Positions 35,131 to 49,019 of a DNA stretch of 64,000 nt are shown here, piece by piece. How positions within the stretch are numbered: the first letter of the stretch is position 1; every line of letters starts with the position of its first letter. Below the pieces are notes generated by a model. It was not told the origin of the DNA and made no database searches. It worked only from the letters and a program-made list of their open reading frames with translations. Position numbers and translations under genes: made by a program. Source of the DNA: Larix kaempferi (Eukaryota; Streptophyta; Pinopsida; Pinales; Pinaceae); the NCBI GenBank assembly GCA_027924585.1, contig BSBM01000825.1, forward strand, positions 3,328,001 to 3,392,000, read 5' to 3'.

Positions 35131-35747
35131 TGATCCATATGGATATCGGTGGCCACCCACCTATTCCACTCGCTCAAAACAGTTTCCCATTTTGTCAATT
35201 TTCTAGTAATTTTTCTACGATTTTTTGGGTCCTAAACTTCTGGGGTCGTTTTGAGGCCCTAAACGACCTTTTTTGGTTATTTGAGGGATCGGGTGGTTTA
35301 CGACGGCATGCACTTAGCTCTAGCCGAAAGTTTTAAATCTCGGATAGACCTTTCCAGCGGGCTACTGAGCGCCCCAAACAGAGATCGTAGGCAAAAGTTA
35401 TGACCCCGGGAATTTGACTGCTCGACTAACCACCTTGGGGCCATAAACTTTATGACAGTTCATCTTCTAGGGTTAGGTTTTTGGATGTTTGGGATTTTGT
35501 CCCTCATGCTTATGATAAATAGGTCCTTTTGGCGTCTCTTTGTATTCATCTTGACACGAATGAGCATAGCGGCCACATCTCTTCTTAGAGATAGCTACAA
35601 CGATTCTAGCTATTGTATTTTACAGTCTGTTCTATTTCCGTTATTTAATAAATATGTGTTTACTGTATCACTCTATTATTTTCAATATATCTTTGTATTT
35701 GATGATGTAAATGCTCTTTTATTTCATTCCCACATAAATCTAGATCA
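35131..35747 (+). repeat. Array LTR 5
   Basis: 617 bp, starts TGATCC and ends AGATCA. The next primer site is altered to TGGTATCACATCGG. Confidence 0.92.
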
Positions 35748-35878
35748 GTGGTATCACATCGGTCTACTCTTTGATTGTTTCTCGGTGCATGTCCTCGACG
35801 AGGTCATGATACAGAGAGTTGGGTCTCATACTAGTTTCACTTGGGGAAGACCAGTCTCGCCACCCCAAACAGCCTCCC

Positions 35879-37760
35879 ATGGCGGAAGAAAAGAGAGATG
35901 ACAGAGCAGTAGATCCTATCAAGTTGTTGCTCAAGGAAGCCCTCACGTGACATAGGAACGAGATGATGGATAATTTTGACCAGATCCTTCGACGCATGCC
36001 GATGGCAACAGATACACCTTCGACAAGTACCCTTTTCGGAGATGAGACTCCCTTCAAGGTACAAGTCAACTTTGATATCCCTTTATTTGAAAGCCTAATC
36101 GATGCCAATGCCATAGATAAATGGTTGAATCTACTAGAAGCGTATTTCTCTGTCCACAATTTTTCCAACAGGGAAAACATCGTCTTTTCAATCCTCAAGA
36201 ACATCCCCCATGTCAAAAATTGGTGGGAAACTTATTGTGAGCAAAACTCATCAGACGAGTCTGGATTGTTTGAATATTCCAATCCCAATTGGGCCTGTTT
36301 TATAGATGTCGTCAAGGAAAAATATTACCCAGTTGGAAACTATGATGACCAATACACAAAATTGGCCATTCTGCACCAAGAGAGGGACCAAACCGTGTCG
36401 GAGTACACCAAAAAATTTCATACCTTGCGCAAAAAGCTAGATTTCAAGGACTCTGAGCGGCACCTAATACTGAAATATCGTAGTGGCCTACACTGGTACA
36501 TATGAACAGAGATGGATTTCCTAGAAATATCTTCACTCATATCCGCCTATCGATATGCTGTCAAAATTGAGCAGAAATTTTAGCAAAAGAACAAGCGTGA
36601 CTTCGGGCCTGCGCTGGAGCAGGGCAAGGGAAACTCTGGCTCGCAGAATGTGGGGCAGGGAAAGGAGAACCAATCCCAACCAAAAGCAAAGAAGGGTAAC
36701 AAAAATACAAAGAAGTGCACCGGGAAGTGGTGCAAGTTCCACAAAATCCCCTGGCACAACACTGATGAATGTTGCTCAAAACAGTCATTGGTGGCTGAGA
36801 TCAAAGCTTCAAAATCAGATCCCAGTTCCAATTCTGACTCAGAACCTAATTTAACAGACGCGTGAAAAGGGAAGCAGATCATTGATGTAGAACCGAGTGT
36901 CGTTGTTGCCACCACACAGATTCAACTAGAGGAACCTGAAGAATCGGAGGTAGAGGAGAGCCTTTCCCACTCACAGATGTGGGTGAAGGGAATTCCCCTA
37001 CACTTTGTTCTGGACAGCGGCAGCCAGAAGAACCTGATCTCAGCAGAAGTCATCAAGATATTGGAGTTACCAATAACACCACACCCACAACCATACACCG
37101 TTGGATGGCTAATCCTAGGATGAGGGATCCGTGTCAGTCACCAATGTCGCCTACCATACGACATCAAGCCCTTAAAAAATGAGGTATTATGTGATGTGGC
37201 CCCACTTGAAGTATGTGATGTTCTTTTAGGACAGCCATATATGTGGAAGCACCATGTTGTATATGAATCACGACCTCACAGTGTCATTGTTAATTTGGGA
37301 GGACAACTCTATCGGATACCAGAGATAGTTGCACCTACCCCAACCAAGCAGGGCAGGAAGATAATATCCCACACTGGGAAATTTTCCCTATTCGCAATTT
37401 CCACTGAAGGAGAATAGCAAATCATAGAGACATCCACAACCTCTACACGTTATCCTTCTACTCAACGGAAACAAGAAGAACACCAAGTCAGTGCAGCGTC
37501 TCCTATTCGAGTACCTCCAAAGTGCAAGGCCACGCATTGCAGGTGCTCCTCCAAACATAAACCATCCACACTGGTGCAGACGAAGGATACCACAACAACC
37601 AAAACTATTCAACAACAATTACAACCCTCTGAAGATGTCAAAGTAAGGCAACCTTTCCACTTCAGCAAATGTCGCACCAGGATCTCAACTCGACACACAG
37701 CTTGACATATGATAAGGGATTTGATGCAATGGATACCATTTCTTCCAAAGAGGGGCGTAT
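35879..37760 (+). pseudogene. Array unit 5 gag-protease
   Basis: ATG 35879 is kept, but a TGA follows near 35,948. The capsid is uninterrupted for 180 codons (35963-36505), the longest in the array, ending at a TGA where CGA is expected. The zinc knuckle reads CKFHKIPWHNTDEC. The protease keeps the DSGSQKNLIS active site (around 37,012). The purine tract before LTR 6 is degraded (AGGGGCGTAT). Confidence 0.86.
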
Positions 37761-38396
37761 TGATCAAGATGGATATCGGTGGCCACCCACCTATTCCACT
37801 GGTTCAAAACAGTTTCCGATTTTGCCAATTTTCTAGTAATTTTTCTATGGTTTTTCGGGTCCTAAACTTCCGGAGCCATTTTGAGGCCCTAAACGACCTT
37901 TTTTGGCGATTTGGGGGGACTGTTGATTGCAAATTGCGTGCATTTAACCCCATTCGAAAGTTGTAAATCTCAAAATACATTTCCAACGAGCTATATACCT
38001 TTCCAACGGGCTGCCGAGCGTCCCAAACGGAGATCGTATGCAAAAGTTATGACCCCGGGAAGTTGACTACTCAACTAACCACCTTGGGGCAGCAAACTTT
38101 ATGACAGTTCATCTTCTAGGGTTAGTTTTTTGGATGTTTGGGATTATTTCCCTCATGCTTATGATAAATAGGCCCTTTTTGCCTCTCTTTGTATTCATCT
38201 TGGCACGATAGAGCATAGCGGCCACATCTCTTCTCAGAGATAGCTACCACCATTCTAGCTATTGTATTTTACAGTTTGTTCTATTTCCGCTATTTAATAG
38301 AATATGTGTTTACTGTATCACTGTGCATTTGCAATATATCTCTATATTTGGTTCTGTAAATGCTCTTTTATTTCATTCCCACATAAATCCAGATCA
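37761..38396 (+). repeat. Array LTR 6
   Basis: 636 bp, starts TGATCA and ends AGATCA. It is longer than the others because of an extra segment of about 18 bp near 37,975-38,005, where the CTTTCCAACG motif is duplicated. Confidence 0.9.
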
Positions 38397-38527
38397 GTGG
38401 TATCATAGCGGTCTGCTCTTTGGTTTTTTCTCGGTGCATGTCCTCGACGAGGTCAGGATACAGAGAGTTGGGTCTCGAACTAGTTTCACTTGGGGAAGAC
38501 CACTCTCGCCGCCCCAACCGGTCGCCC

Positions 38528-40409
38528 ATGGTTGGATAAAAGAGAGACAACAGAGCAGTATATCTTATCAAGTTGTTGCTCGAGGAATGCCTCACGCAGC
38601 AGAGGAACAAGATGATGGATAATTTCGCCCAGATCCTTCGATGCATGCCGACAACAACAGATACACCTTCGAAAAGTAGTTGTTTCAAATATGCAACTCC
38701 CTTTAAGGTACAAGTTAAATTTGATATCCCTTTAATTGAAGGTCAGATCGATGTCGAAGCCATATATAAATGGTTGAATCTACTACAAGGGTATTTCTCT
38801 ATCCACAATTTTTTCGACAAGGAAAAGATCGTCTTTGCGCCCCTCAAGGTCGTCCCCCATGTCAAAAATTGGTGGCAAACTTATTGTGAGAAAAAATCAT
38901 CAGACGAGTCTGGATTGTTTGAATATTCCAATACCACTTGGGCCTCTTTTATAGATGTCGTCAAGGAACAATATTACCCGCTTGGAAACTATGATGACCA
39001 GTACACAAAATGGGCCATTCTGCACCAAGAGAGGGACCACATAGTGTCGAAGTACACCAACAAATTTCATACCTTGCGCAGAAAGTGAGGTATCAAGGAC
39101 TCTGAGCGGCACCTAATACTGAAATATCACAGTGGCCTACAACGGTACATACGAACAGTGATGGATTTACTGGAAATGTCTTCACTCGGATCTACCTATT
39201 GATAGGCTGTCAAAATTGAGTAGAAATTTCACCAAAAGAACAAGCGTGACTTCGGGCCTGTGCAGAAACAGGGCAAGGGAAACTCTGGTTCGCAGAACAT
39301 GGGATAGGGAAAGGAGAACTAGTCCCAAACACAAGCGAAGAATGGTAATGAAAATACAAAGAAGGACACCAAGAAGTGGTGCGACTTCCACAAAATCCCC
39401 TGTGACAAAACTGATGAATGTCGCTCAAAACAGTCATTCGTGGTTGAGATCAAAGCTTCATAATTAGATCCCAGTTCTGATTCTGACTCAGAACCTAATT
39501 TCACAGACGCGCGAAAAGGGAAGCAGATCATTGATGTATAACCCAGTGCCATTGTTGCCACCACAAAGATTCAACCAGAGGAACCTGAAGATTCGGAGGC
39601 AGAGAAGCGCCTTTTCCACTCACATATGTCGGTGAAGGGAATTCCCCTCAACTTGGTTGTGGAAAGCGGCAGCCAGAAGAACATGATCTTAGTAGAAGTC
39701 ATCAAGATATTGGAGCTACCAATAACACCACATCCACAACCATACACCATTGGATGGCTAAGCCAAGGACGAGGGATCTGCGTCAGTCACTAATGTCACC
39801 TACCATACGGCATCAAGCCCTTCAAAAATGAGGTATTGTGTGATGTGGCCCCACTTTAAGTATGTGATGTTCTTTTACGACAACCATATATGTGGAACCG
39901 CCATGCTATATATGAATCACCACTTCGCAGTGTCATTGTCACTTTTGGAGGACAACTCTATCGAATACCAGAGATAGTTGCACCTACCCCAACCAAGCAG
40001 GCCAGGAAGATAATCTCCCACACTAGGAAATTTTCCCTATTCGCAATTGCCAATGAAGGCGAACATCAGATCGTAGAGATATCCACAACCTCTGCACATT
40101 ATCCTTCTACTCAGCAGAAACAAGAAGAACACCAAGCCAGTGAGGCGTCGCCTATCCGAGTACCTCCACAGTGTAAGGACACACATTCCAGGTGCTCCTC
40201 CAAAAAGAAACCATCCACACCGGTGCAGACCAAGGATACAATAACAACCAAAACTATTCAACAACAATTACAACCCTCTGAATATGTCAAAGTAAGGCAA
40301 CCTTCCCACTTCAGCAAATGTTGCACCAGGAGCTCAAATCGACACACAGCTCGACATATGATAGGGGATTTGATGCAATGGAGACCATTGCTTCCTGAGG
40401 GGGGAGGAT
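38528..40409 (+). pseudogene. Array unit 6 gag-protease
   Basis: ATG 38528 is followed by an early TAA. The capsid is open at 38573-39088 (171 codons). The protease active site reads VVESGSQKN, so the catalytic Asp is now Glu. The tail is open at 39890-40558 (222 codons) and runs through the purine tract into LTR 7, showing that the ancestral frame overlapped the 3' LTR. Confidence 0.86.
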
Positions 40410-41027
40410 TGCTCCAGATGGATATCGGTGGCCACCCATCTATTCCACTGGCTCAAAATAGTTTCCCTTTTTGCCAATTTTCTAGTAATTTTTCTATGGT
40501 TTTTCGGGTCCTAAACTTCCAGGACCGTTTTGAGGCCCTAAACAACATTTTTTGGTGATTTGGGGGGATAATAATATAATAATGGCACGCACTTTATCGC
40601 AATTGAAATTTGTAAATCTCTGATAGACCTTTCCAACGAGCTACCGAGCCCCCCAAACGGAGATCGTATGCAAAAGTTATGACCCCGGGAAGTTGACTAC
40701 TCAACTAACCACCTTCGGGCCGCAAACTTTATGACAGTTCATCTTCTAGGGTTAGGTTTTTGGATGTTTGGGATTCTTTCTCTCATGATTTAGATAAATA
40801 GGCCCTTTTGGCCTCTCTTTGTATTCATCTTGGCACGAATGAGCATAGCGGCCACATCTCTTCTCAGAGATAGCTACCACCATTCTAGCTAAGGTATTTT
40901 ACAGTCTGTTCTATTTCCGCTATTTAATAGAATATGTGTTTAATGTATCACTATGCCATTCGCAATATATCTCTATTTTTAATTCTGTAAATGCTCTTTT
41001 ATTTCGTTCCCACATAAATCTGGATCA
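40410..41027 (+). repeat. Array LTR 7
   Basis: 618 bp, starts TGCTCC and ends GGATCA. Its hypervariable window (40568-40590) is AT-only for several bases, unlike any other copy. The primer site after it reads TGGTATTAGAGTGG. Confidence 0.92.
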
Positions 41028-41158
41028 GTGGTATTAGAGTGGTCTTCTCTTTGATTTTTTTTTGGCGCATGTCCCTGACGCGGTCAAGATACAGAGAGTT
41101 GGGTCTCGAACTAGTTTCACTTGTGGAAGACCACTCTCGCCATCCAAAATGACCTCCC

Positions 41159-43029
41159 ATGGCGGAAGAGAAGAGAGACGACGGAGGAGTAGATCCTATC
41201 AATTTGTTGCTCGAGGAAGCCCTCGCATGACAAAGGAACAAGATGATGGATAATTTATCTGATATCCTTTGACGCATGCCGACGGAAACAGATACACCTT
41301 TGACAAGCAGTCGTTTCAGAGATGCGACTCCCTTTAAGGTACAAGTTAAATTTGATATCCCCTTATTTGAAGGCCAGATCGATGTCGATGCCATAGATAA
41401 ATGGTTGAATCTACTAGAAGGGTATTTCTCTGTCCACAATTTTTCTAACAGGGAAAATATCGTCTTTGCGCGCTCCTCAAGGCTGTCCCCCATGTGAAAA
41501 CTTGGTGGGAAACTTATAGTGAGCAAAAGTCATTAGACGAGTCTAGATTGTTTGAATATTCCAATCCCACTTGGGCCTCTTTTATAGATGTCGTGAAGGA
41601 ACAATATTACCTTGTTGGAAACTATGATGACTAGTACACAAAATGGGCCATTCTACACCAAGAGAGGGACCAAATGGTGTCGGAGTACACCAACAAATTT
41701 CATACCTTGCGCACAAAGCTAGGTATAAAGGACTCCGATCAAAACCTAATACTGAAATATCGCAGTTGCCTACACTGGTACATACGAAAAGAGATGGATT
41801 TCCTGGAAATGTCTTCACCACCTATCGATATGTTGTCAAAATTGAGCAGAAATTTCACCAAAAGAACAAGCGTGACTTTGGGCCTGCACATAAGCAGGGC
41901 AAGGGAAACTTTGTCTCTTAGAACAGGGGGCGGGGAAAGGAGAACCTGTCCCAACCACAAGTGAAGAATGGTAACAAAAAGACAAAGGACATCGGGAAGT
42001 GGTGCGAGTTCCATAAAACCCCTGGTAGAACACTGATGAATGTCGCTCAAAACAGTCATTGGTGGCTGAGATCAAAGCTCAAAATCATATCCCAGTTCCG
42101 ATTATAACTTAGAACCTAATTTCACAACCGTGCGGAAAGGGAAGTAAATCATTGATGCAGAACCCAGTGCGGTTGTTTCCATTCCACATATTCAACTAGA
42201 GGAACCTGAAGAATCGGAGGCAGAGGAGCGCCTTTTCACCTCATAGATGTGGGTGAAGGGAATTCCCCTACACTTTGTTGTGGACAGCTAGAACCAGAAG
42301 AACCTCATCTCAGCAGAAGTCATCAAGAGATTGGAGCTACTTATAACACCACACCCACAACCATACACCATTGGATGGCTAAGCCAAGGACGAGGGATCC
42401 GCGTCAGTCACTAATGTCGCCTACCATAGGGCATCAAGCCCTTCAAAGATGAGGTATTATGTGATGTGGCCCCACTTGAAGTATGTGATGTTCTTTTAGG
42501 ACATCCATATATGTGGAAGCACCATGCTCTATATGAATCACGACCTTCCAATGTCATTGTCACTTTGGGAGGACAACTCTATCGGATACTAGAGATAGTT
42601 GCACATATCCAACCAAGCAGGGCAGGAAGATAACCTCCCACACTGGGAAATTTTACCTCTTTGCAATTGGCACTGAAGGAGAACATCAGATCGCAGAGAC
42701 ATCCACAACCTCTGCACATTATCCTTCTACTCAGCAGAAACAAGAACAACACCAATTCATTGCAGCGTCACCTATTCGGGTACCTCCACAGTGCAAGGTC
42801 ACACATTCCAAGTGCTCCTCCAAAAAGAAACCATCCACACCGGTGAAGACCAAGGATACTACAACAACCAAAATTGTTCAACAACAATTACAACACTCTG
42901 AAGATGTCAAAGTAAGGCAACCTTTCCACTTCAACAAATGTCGCACCAAGAGATCAACTCGACACATAGCTCGACATATGATAAGGGATTTGACGCAATG
43001 GAGGCCATTGCTTCCTAATGGGGGAGGAT
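41159..43029 (+). pseudogene. Array unit 7 gag-protease
   Basis: ATG 41159 is kept; stops follow near 41,228 and 41,270 (CGA to TGA). The capsid is open at 41276-41497 until an extra base near 41,470. From this unit on, the segment before YRYAVKIEQKF lacks 9 bp found in units 1-6. The AAGAAG pair before the zinc knuckle is missing, as in unit 10. The protease active site reads VVDS followed by TAG. Confidence 0.86.
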
Positions 43030-43643
43030 TGATCCAGATGGATATCGGTGGCCACCCACCTATTCCACTGGCTCAAAACAATTTCTTAGTTTGCCAATTT
43101 TCTAGTAATTTTTCTACAGTTTTTTCGGGTCCTAAACTTCCGAGGCCGTTTCCCTAAACGAACTTCTTTGGTGATTTGGGGGGCCAAGGTGTTTCCGATG
43201 GCAAGCACTTGGCCCCAGTTGAAAGTTTTAAATCTCGGATAGACCTTTTCAACGGGCTACCAAGCGCCCCAAACGAAGAACGTATGCAAAAGTTAACCCC
43301 CCGAGAAGTTGACTACTCAATTAACCACCTTGAGGCTGCAAACTTTATGACAGTTCATCTTCTAGGGTTAGTTTTTTGGATTTTTGGTATTCTTTCCCTC
43401 ATGCTTATGATAAATAGGCCCTTTTGGCCTCTCTTTGTATTCATCTTGGCACAAACGAGCATAGCGGCCACATCTCTTCTCAGAGATAGCTACCACCATT
43501 CTAGCTATTGTATTTTGCAATATGTTCTATTTTCGCTATTTAATAGAATATGTGTTTACCGTATCACTATGTCATTTGAAATATATCTCTGTATTTGATT
43601 ATGTAAATGCTCTTTTATTTCGTACCCACATAAATTTGGATAA
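43030..43643 (+). repeat. Array LTR 8
   Basis: 614 bp, starts TGATCC and ends GGATAA. The window CCAAGGTGTTTCCGATGG is shared with LTR 11 apart from one base. Primer site TGGTGTCAGAGCGG. Confidence 0.92.
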
Positions 43644-43774
43644 GTGGTGTCAGAGCGGTCTGCTCTTTGATTGTTTCTCGGTGCATGTCCCTGAAGAGGT
43701 CAGGATACAAAGAGTTGGGTCTCGAACTAGTTTCACTTGGGGAAGACCACTCTCGCCGCCCCAAATGGCCTCCC

Positions 43775-45648
43775 ATGGAAAAAGAAAAGAGAGATGACGG
43801 AGCAGTAGATCCTATCAAGTTGTTGCTCGAGGAAGCCCTCGTGCGACAAAGGAACACGATGATGGATAATTTCTCCCAGATGCTTCGACGCATGCCGACG
43901 ACAACATATACACATTCAACAAGAAGCCGTTTCGGAGATGTGACTCCCTTCAAGGTACAAGTTAACTTTGATATTCCTTTATTTAAAGGCTAGGTCAATG
44001 CCGATGCCATAGATAAATGGTTGAATCTACTAGAAGGGTATTTCTCTGTCCACAATTTTTTCTACAAGGAAAAGATCGTCTTTGCGCTCCTCAAAGTCAC
44101 CCCCCATGTCAAAAATTGGTGGGAAAATTATTGTGAATGAAACTCATTAGACGAGTTGGGATTGTTTGAAAATTCCAATCCCAGTTGGGCCTCTTTTATA
44201 GATTCTGTCAATGAATAATATTACCCTGTTGGAAACTATGATGACCAGTACACAAAATGGGCCATTTTGCACCAAGAGAGGGATCAAACGGTGTCGGAGT
44301 ACACCAACAAATTTCACACCTTGCGCACAAAGCTAGGTATCAAGGACTCCGAGTGGCACCTAATACTGAAATATCATAGTGGCCTACACCGGTACATACG
44401 AACATAAATGGATTTCTTGGAAATGTCTTCACCGCCTATCGATATGATGTCAAAATTGAGCAGAAATTTCACCAAAAGAACAAGTGTGACTTCGAGCCTG
44501 TGCAAAAACAGGGCAAGGGAAACTCTGGCTCGCAGAACACGTGGCGGGGAAAGGAGAACTAGTCCCAACCACAAGCGAAGAAGGGTAACGAAAGGACAAA
44601 GAAGGACACCGGGAAGTGGTGTGAGTTTCACAAAAGACCCTGGCGCAAGACTGATGAATGTTGCTCAAAATAGTCATTGGTGGATGAGATCAAAGCTTCA
44701 GAATAAAATATCGGTTTTGATTCTGTCTTAGAACCTAATTTCACAGCCGCGCGAAAAGGGAAGCAGATCATTGATGCAGAACCCAGTGTCGTTGTTTCCA
44801 CCACATAAATTCAACCAGAGGAACCTGAAGAATCGGAGGCAGAGAAACGCCTTTTCCACTCACAGATGGGGGTGAAGGGAATTCATCTACACTTTGTTGT
44901 GGATAGTGGCATCTAGAAGGACCCAATCTCAGCAGAAGTCATCAAGAGATTGGATCTACCAATAACACCACACCCACAACCATACACCATTGGGTGGCTA
45001 AGCCAATGATGAGGGATCCGCGTCAGTCACCAATGTCACTTACCATATGGCATCAAGCCCTTCAAAGATGAGGTATTGTGTGATGTGGCCCCACTTGAAG
45101 TATGTGATGTTCTTTTAGGACAACCATATATGTGGAAGCTCCATGTTGTATATGAATCACGACCTCCTAGTGGCATTGTCACTTTGGGAGGACAACTCTA
45201 TTGGATACTAGAGATAGTTGCACCTACCCAACCAAGCAGGGCAGAAAGATAATCTTCCACACAGGGAAATTTTACCTATTTGCAATTGCCACTGAAGGAG
45301 AACATCAGATTGCAGAGACATCCACAACCTCTGCACATTATCCTTCTACTCAACAGAAACAAGAACAACACCAAGTCATTGCAGTGTCGCCTATTCGGGT
45401 ACCTCCACAGTGCAAGGCCACACATTCCAGGTGCTCCTCCAAAAAGAAACCATCCACACCGATGAAGACCAAGGATACCACAACAACCAAAATTGTTCAA
45501 CAACAATTACAACACTCTGAAGATGTCAAAGTAAGGCAACCTTTCCACTTCAGCAAATGTCGCACTAGTAGCTCAACTCGAGACATAGCTCGACATATGA
45601 TAAGGGATTTGATGCAATGGAGACCATTGCTTCCTAAGGGGGTGGGAT
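43775..45648 (+). pseudogene. Array unit 8 gag-protease
   Basis: ATG 43775 (MEKEKRDD) opens a frame to 43993, where a GGCTAG stop shared with units 9 and 11 occurs. Further stops follow near 44,140 and 44,215. The protease reads VVDSGI then a stop. The tail is open at 45201-45797 (198 codons) into LTR 9. Confidence 0.86.
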
Positions 45649-46266
45649 TGATCCAGACGGATATCGGTGACCACCCACTTATTCCACTGGCTCAAAACAG
45701 TTTCCCATTTTGCCAATTTTCTAGTAATTTTTCTACGGTTTTTCGGGTCCTAAACTTTCGGGGCCGTATTGAGGCCCTAAACAACCTTCTTTGGTGATTT
45801 GGGGGGCCAATGTGTATCTAATGGCAAGCACTCGGCCCCAATTGAAAGTTGTAAATCTCGGATAGAGCTTTTCAACGAGCTACCAAGCGCCCCAAACGGA
45901 GATCGTATGCAAAAGTTATGACCCCAGGAAGTTGACTGCTCAACTAACCACCTTGGGGCCGCAAACTTTATGACAGTTCATGTTCTATGGTTAGGTTTTT
46001 GGATGTTTGGGATTCTTTCCCTCATGCTTATGATAAATAGGCCCTTCTGGCCTCTCTTTGTATTCATCTTGGCACGAATGAGCATAGCGGCCAAATCTCT
46101 TCTCAGAGATAGCTACCACCATTCTAGCTATTGTATTTTACAGTCTGTTCTATTTCCGCTATTTAATAGAATATGTGTTTACTGTATCACTGCGTCATTT
46201 GCAATATACCTCTGTATTTGATTATGTAAATGCTCTTTTATTTCATACCCACATAAATCCGAATAA
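45649..46266 (+). repeat. Array LTR 9
   Basis: 618 bp, starts TGATCC and ends GAATAA, an ending type shared with LTRs 8 and 11. Primer site TGGTATCAGAGCGG at 46268. Confidence 0.92.
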
Positions 46267-46397
46267 GTGGTATCAGAGCGGTCTGCTCTTTGATTGTTTC
46301 TCGGTGCATGTCCCCGAAGAGGTCAGGATACAGAGAGTTGGGTCTCGAACTAGTTTCACTTGGGGAAGACCACTCTCGCTGTCCCAAACGGCCTCCC

Positions 46398-48270
46398 ATG
46401 GCGGAAGAAAAGAGAGATGACGGAGTAGCAGATCCTATCAAGTTGTTGCTCGAGGAATCCCTCGCGTGACAGAGGAACGTGATGATGGATAATTCGCCTA
46501 GATCCTTCGACGCATGCCGACGACAACATATACACCTTTGACAAGCAGCCATTTCGGAGATGTGACTCCCTTCAAGGTACAATTTAACTTTGATATCCCT
46601 TTATTTGAATGCTAGATCGATGCTAATGCCATAAATAAATGGTTGAATCTACTAGAAGGGTATTTCTCTATCTACAATTTTTCTGACAAGGAAAAGATCA
46701 TCTTTGCGCTCCTCAAGGTTTCCCCCCATGTCAACAATTGGTGGGAAACTTATTGTGAGCAAAACTCATTAGACGAGTTGAGATTGTTTGAATATTCCAA
46801 TCCCAGTTGGGCCTCTTTTATAGATGCCATCAATGAACAATATTACCCTGTTGGAAACTATGTTGACCAGTACACAAAATGGGCCATTCTACACCAAGAG
46901 AGGGATCAAACGGTGTCGGAGTACACCAATAAATTTCATACCTTGCACACAAAGCTAGGTATAAAGGACTCCGAGCAGAACCTAATACTGAAATATCGCA
47001 GTGGCCTACACCGGTACATATGAACATAGATGGATTTCTTGGAAATGTCTTCACCTCCTATCGATATGCTGTCAAAATTGAGCAGAAATTTCCCCAAACG
47101 AACAAGCGTGACTTCGGGTTTGTGCACAAGCAGGGAATGGGAAAATATGGCTCATAGAACACGGGGCAGAGAAAGGAGAACCAGTCCCAACCACAAGTGA
47201 AAAAGGGTAATGAAAAGACAAAGAAGGGCACTGGGAAGTGGTGCGAGTTCCACAAAATCCCCTGGCACAACACTGATGAATGTCGCTCAAAACAGTCATT
47301 AGTGGATGATATCGAAGGTTCAGAATCATATCTCAATTCTGATTCTGTCTTAGAACCTAATTTCACAGCGGCGCGAAAAGGGAAGCAGATCATTGATGCA
47401 GAACTGAGTGTCATTGTTGCCACTGCATAGATTCAACCAGAGGAACCTAAAGAATCAGATGCAGAGGAGTGCCTTTTCCACTCACAGATGGAGGTGAAGG
47501 GAATTCCCCTACACTTTGTTGTGGACAGCGACATCCAGAAGCACCTGATCTCAGCAGAAGTCATCAAGAGATTGGAGCTACAATAACACCACACCCACAA
47601 CCATACACCATTGGATGGCTAAGCCAAGGATGAGGGATCCGCGTCAGTCACCAATGTCGCTTACCATACGGCATCAAGCCCTTAAAAGATGAGGTATTTT
47701 GTGATGTGGCCCCACTTAAAGTATGTGATGTTCATTTAGGATAGCCATATATGTGGAAGTGCCATGTTGTATTTGAATCACGACCTCACAGTATCATTGT
47801 CACTTTGGGAGGACAACTCTATCAGATACCAGAGATAGTTGCACCTACGCCAACCAAGCAGGGCAGGAAGATAATATCCCACACTGGGAAATTTTCCTTA
47901 TTCCCAATTGCCACTGAAGGAGAAAATTAGATCACAGAGACATCCACAACCTCTGCACATTATCCTTCTACTCATCAGAAACAAGAAGAACACCAAGTCA
48001 ATGCAACGTTTCCTATTTGAGTACCTCCACAGTGCAAGGCCATGCATTCCAGGTTCTCCTCCAAAAAGAAACCATCCACACCAGTGCAGACCAAGGATAC
48101 CACAACAACCAAAATTGTTCAACAACAATTACAACAGTCTGAAGATGTCAAAGTAAGGCAACCTTTCCACAACAGCAAATGTCGCACCAGGAGCTCAAAT
48201 CGACACACAACTCAACATATGAGAGGGGATTTGATGCAATAGATACCATTTCTTCCTAAGGGGGGAGGAT
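46398..48270 (+). pseudogene. Array unit 9 gag-protease
   Basis: ATG 46398 is kept; a TGA falls near 46,467 and a one-base loss near 46,493 shifts the frame. The capsid is open at 46643-47023, after the shared GCTAG stop. The zinc knuckle CEFHKIPWHNTDEC is intact (47197-47430 is open). The protease reads VVDSDIQK: the catalytic-loop Gly is now Asp. A base is missing near 47,580. Confidence 0.86.
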
Positions 48271-48888
48271 TGATCCAGATGGATATCGGTGGCCACCCAC
48301 CTATTCCACTAGCTCAAAACAGTTTCTCGATTTGCCAATTTTCTAGTAATGTTTCTACGGTTTTTTGAGTCCTAAACTTTCGGGGCCGTTTTGAGGCCCT
48401 AAACGAATTTTTTTGGCAATTTGGGGGGCCAGGCAATTGCCGACAGCATGCACTTAACCCTAGTTGAAAGTTGTAAATATTGGATGGAACTTTCCAACGG
48501 GCTACCGAGCGCCCCAAATGGAGATTGTATGCAAAAGTTATGACCCCGGGAAGTTGATTGCTCAACTAACCACGTTAGGGCCAGAACATTTATGACAGTT
48601 CATCTTCTTGGGTTAGTTTTTTGGATGTTTGGGATTCTTTCCCTCATGCTTATGATAAATAGGCCCTTTTGGCCTCTCTTTGTATTCATCTTGGCAAGAA
48701 TGAGCATAGTGGCCACATCTCTTCTCATAGATAGCTACCACCATTCTAGCTATTGTCTTTTACAGTCTATTCTATTTCCGCTATTTATTAGAATATGTGT
48801 TTACTGTATCACTGTGTCATTTGCAATATATGTCTGTTTTTTATTCTGTAAATGCTTTTTTATTTCGTTCCCACATAAATCTGGATCA
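48271..48888 (+). repeat. Array LTR 10
   Basis: 618 bp, starts TGATCC and ends GGATCA. Its hypervariable window (48429-48450) is unique. The unit 3' end before it shares the CATATGAGA variant with unit 11. Confidence 0.92.
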
Positions 48889-49019
48889 GTGGTATCAGAG
48901 CGGTCTTCTCTTTGATTGTTTCTTGGTGCATGTCCCCGACGCAGTCAGGATACAGAGTGTTGGGTCTCGAACTAGTTTCACTTGGAGAAGACCAGTCTCG
49001 CCACCCAGAACGACCTCCC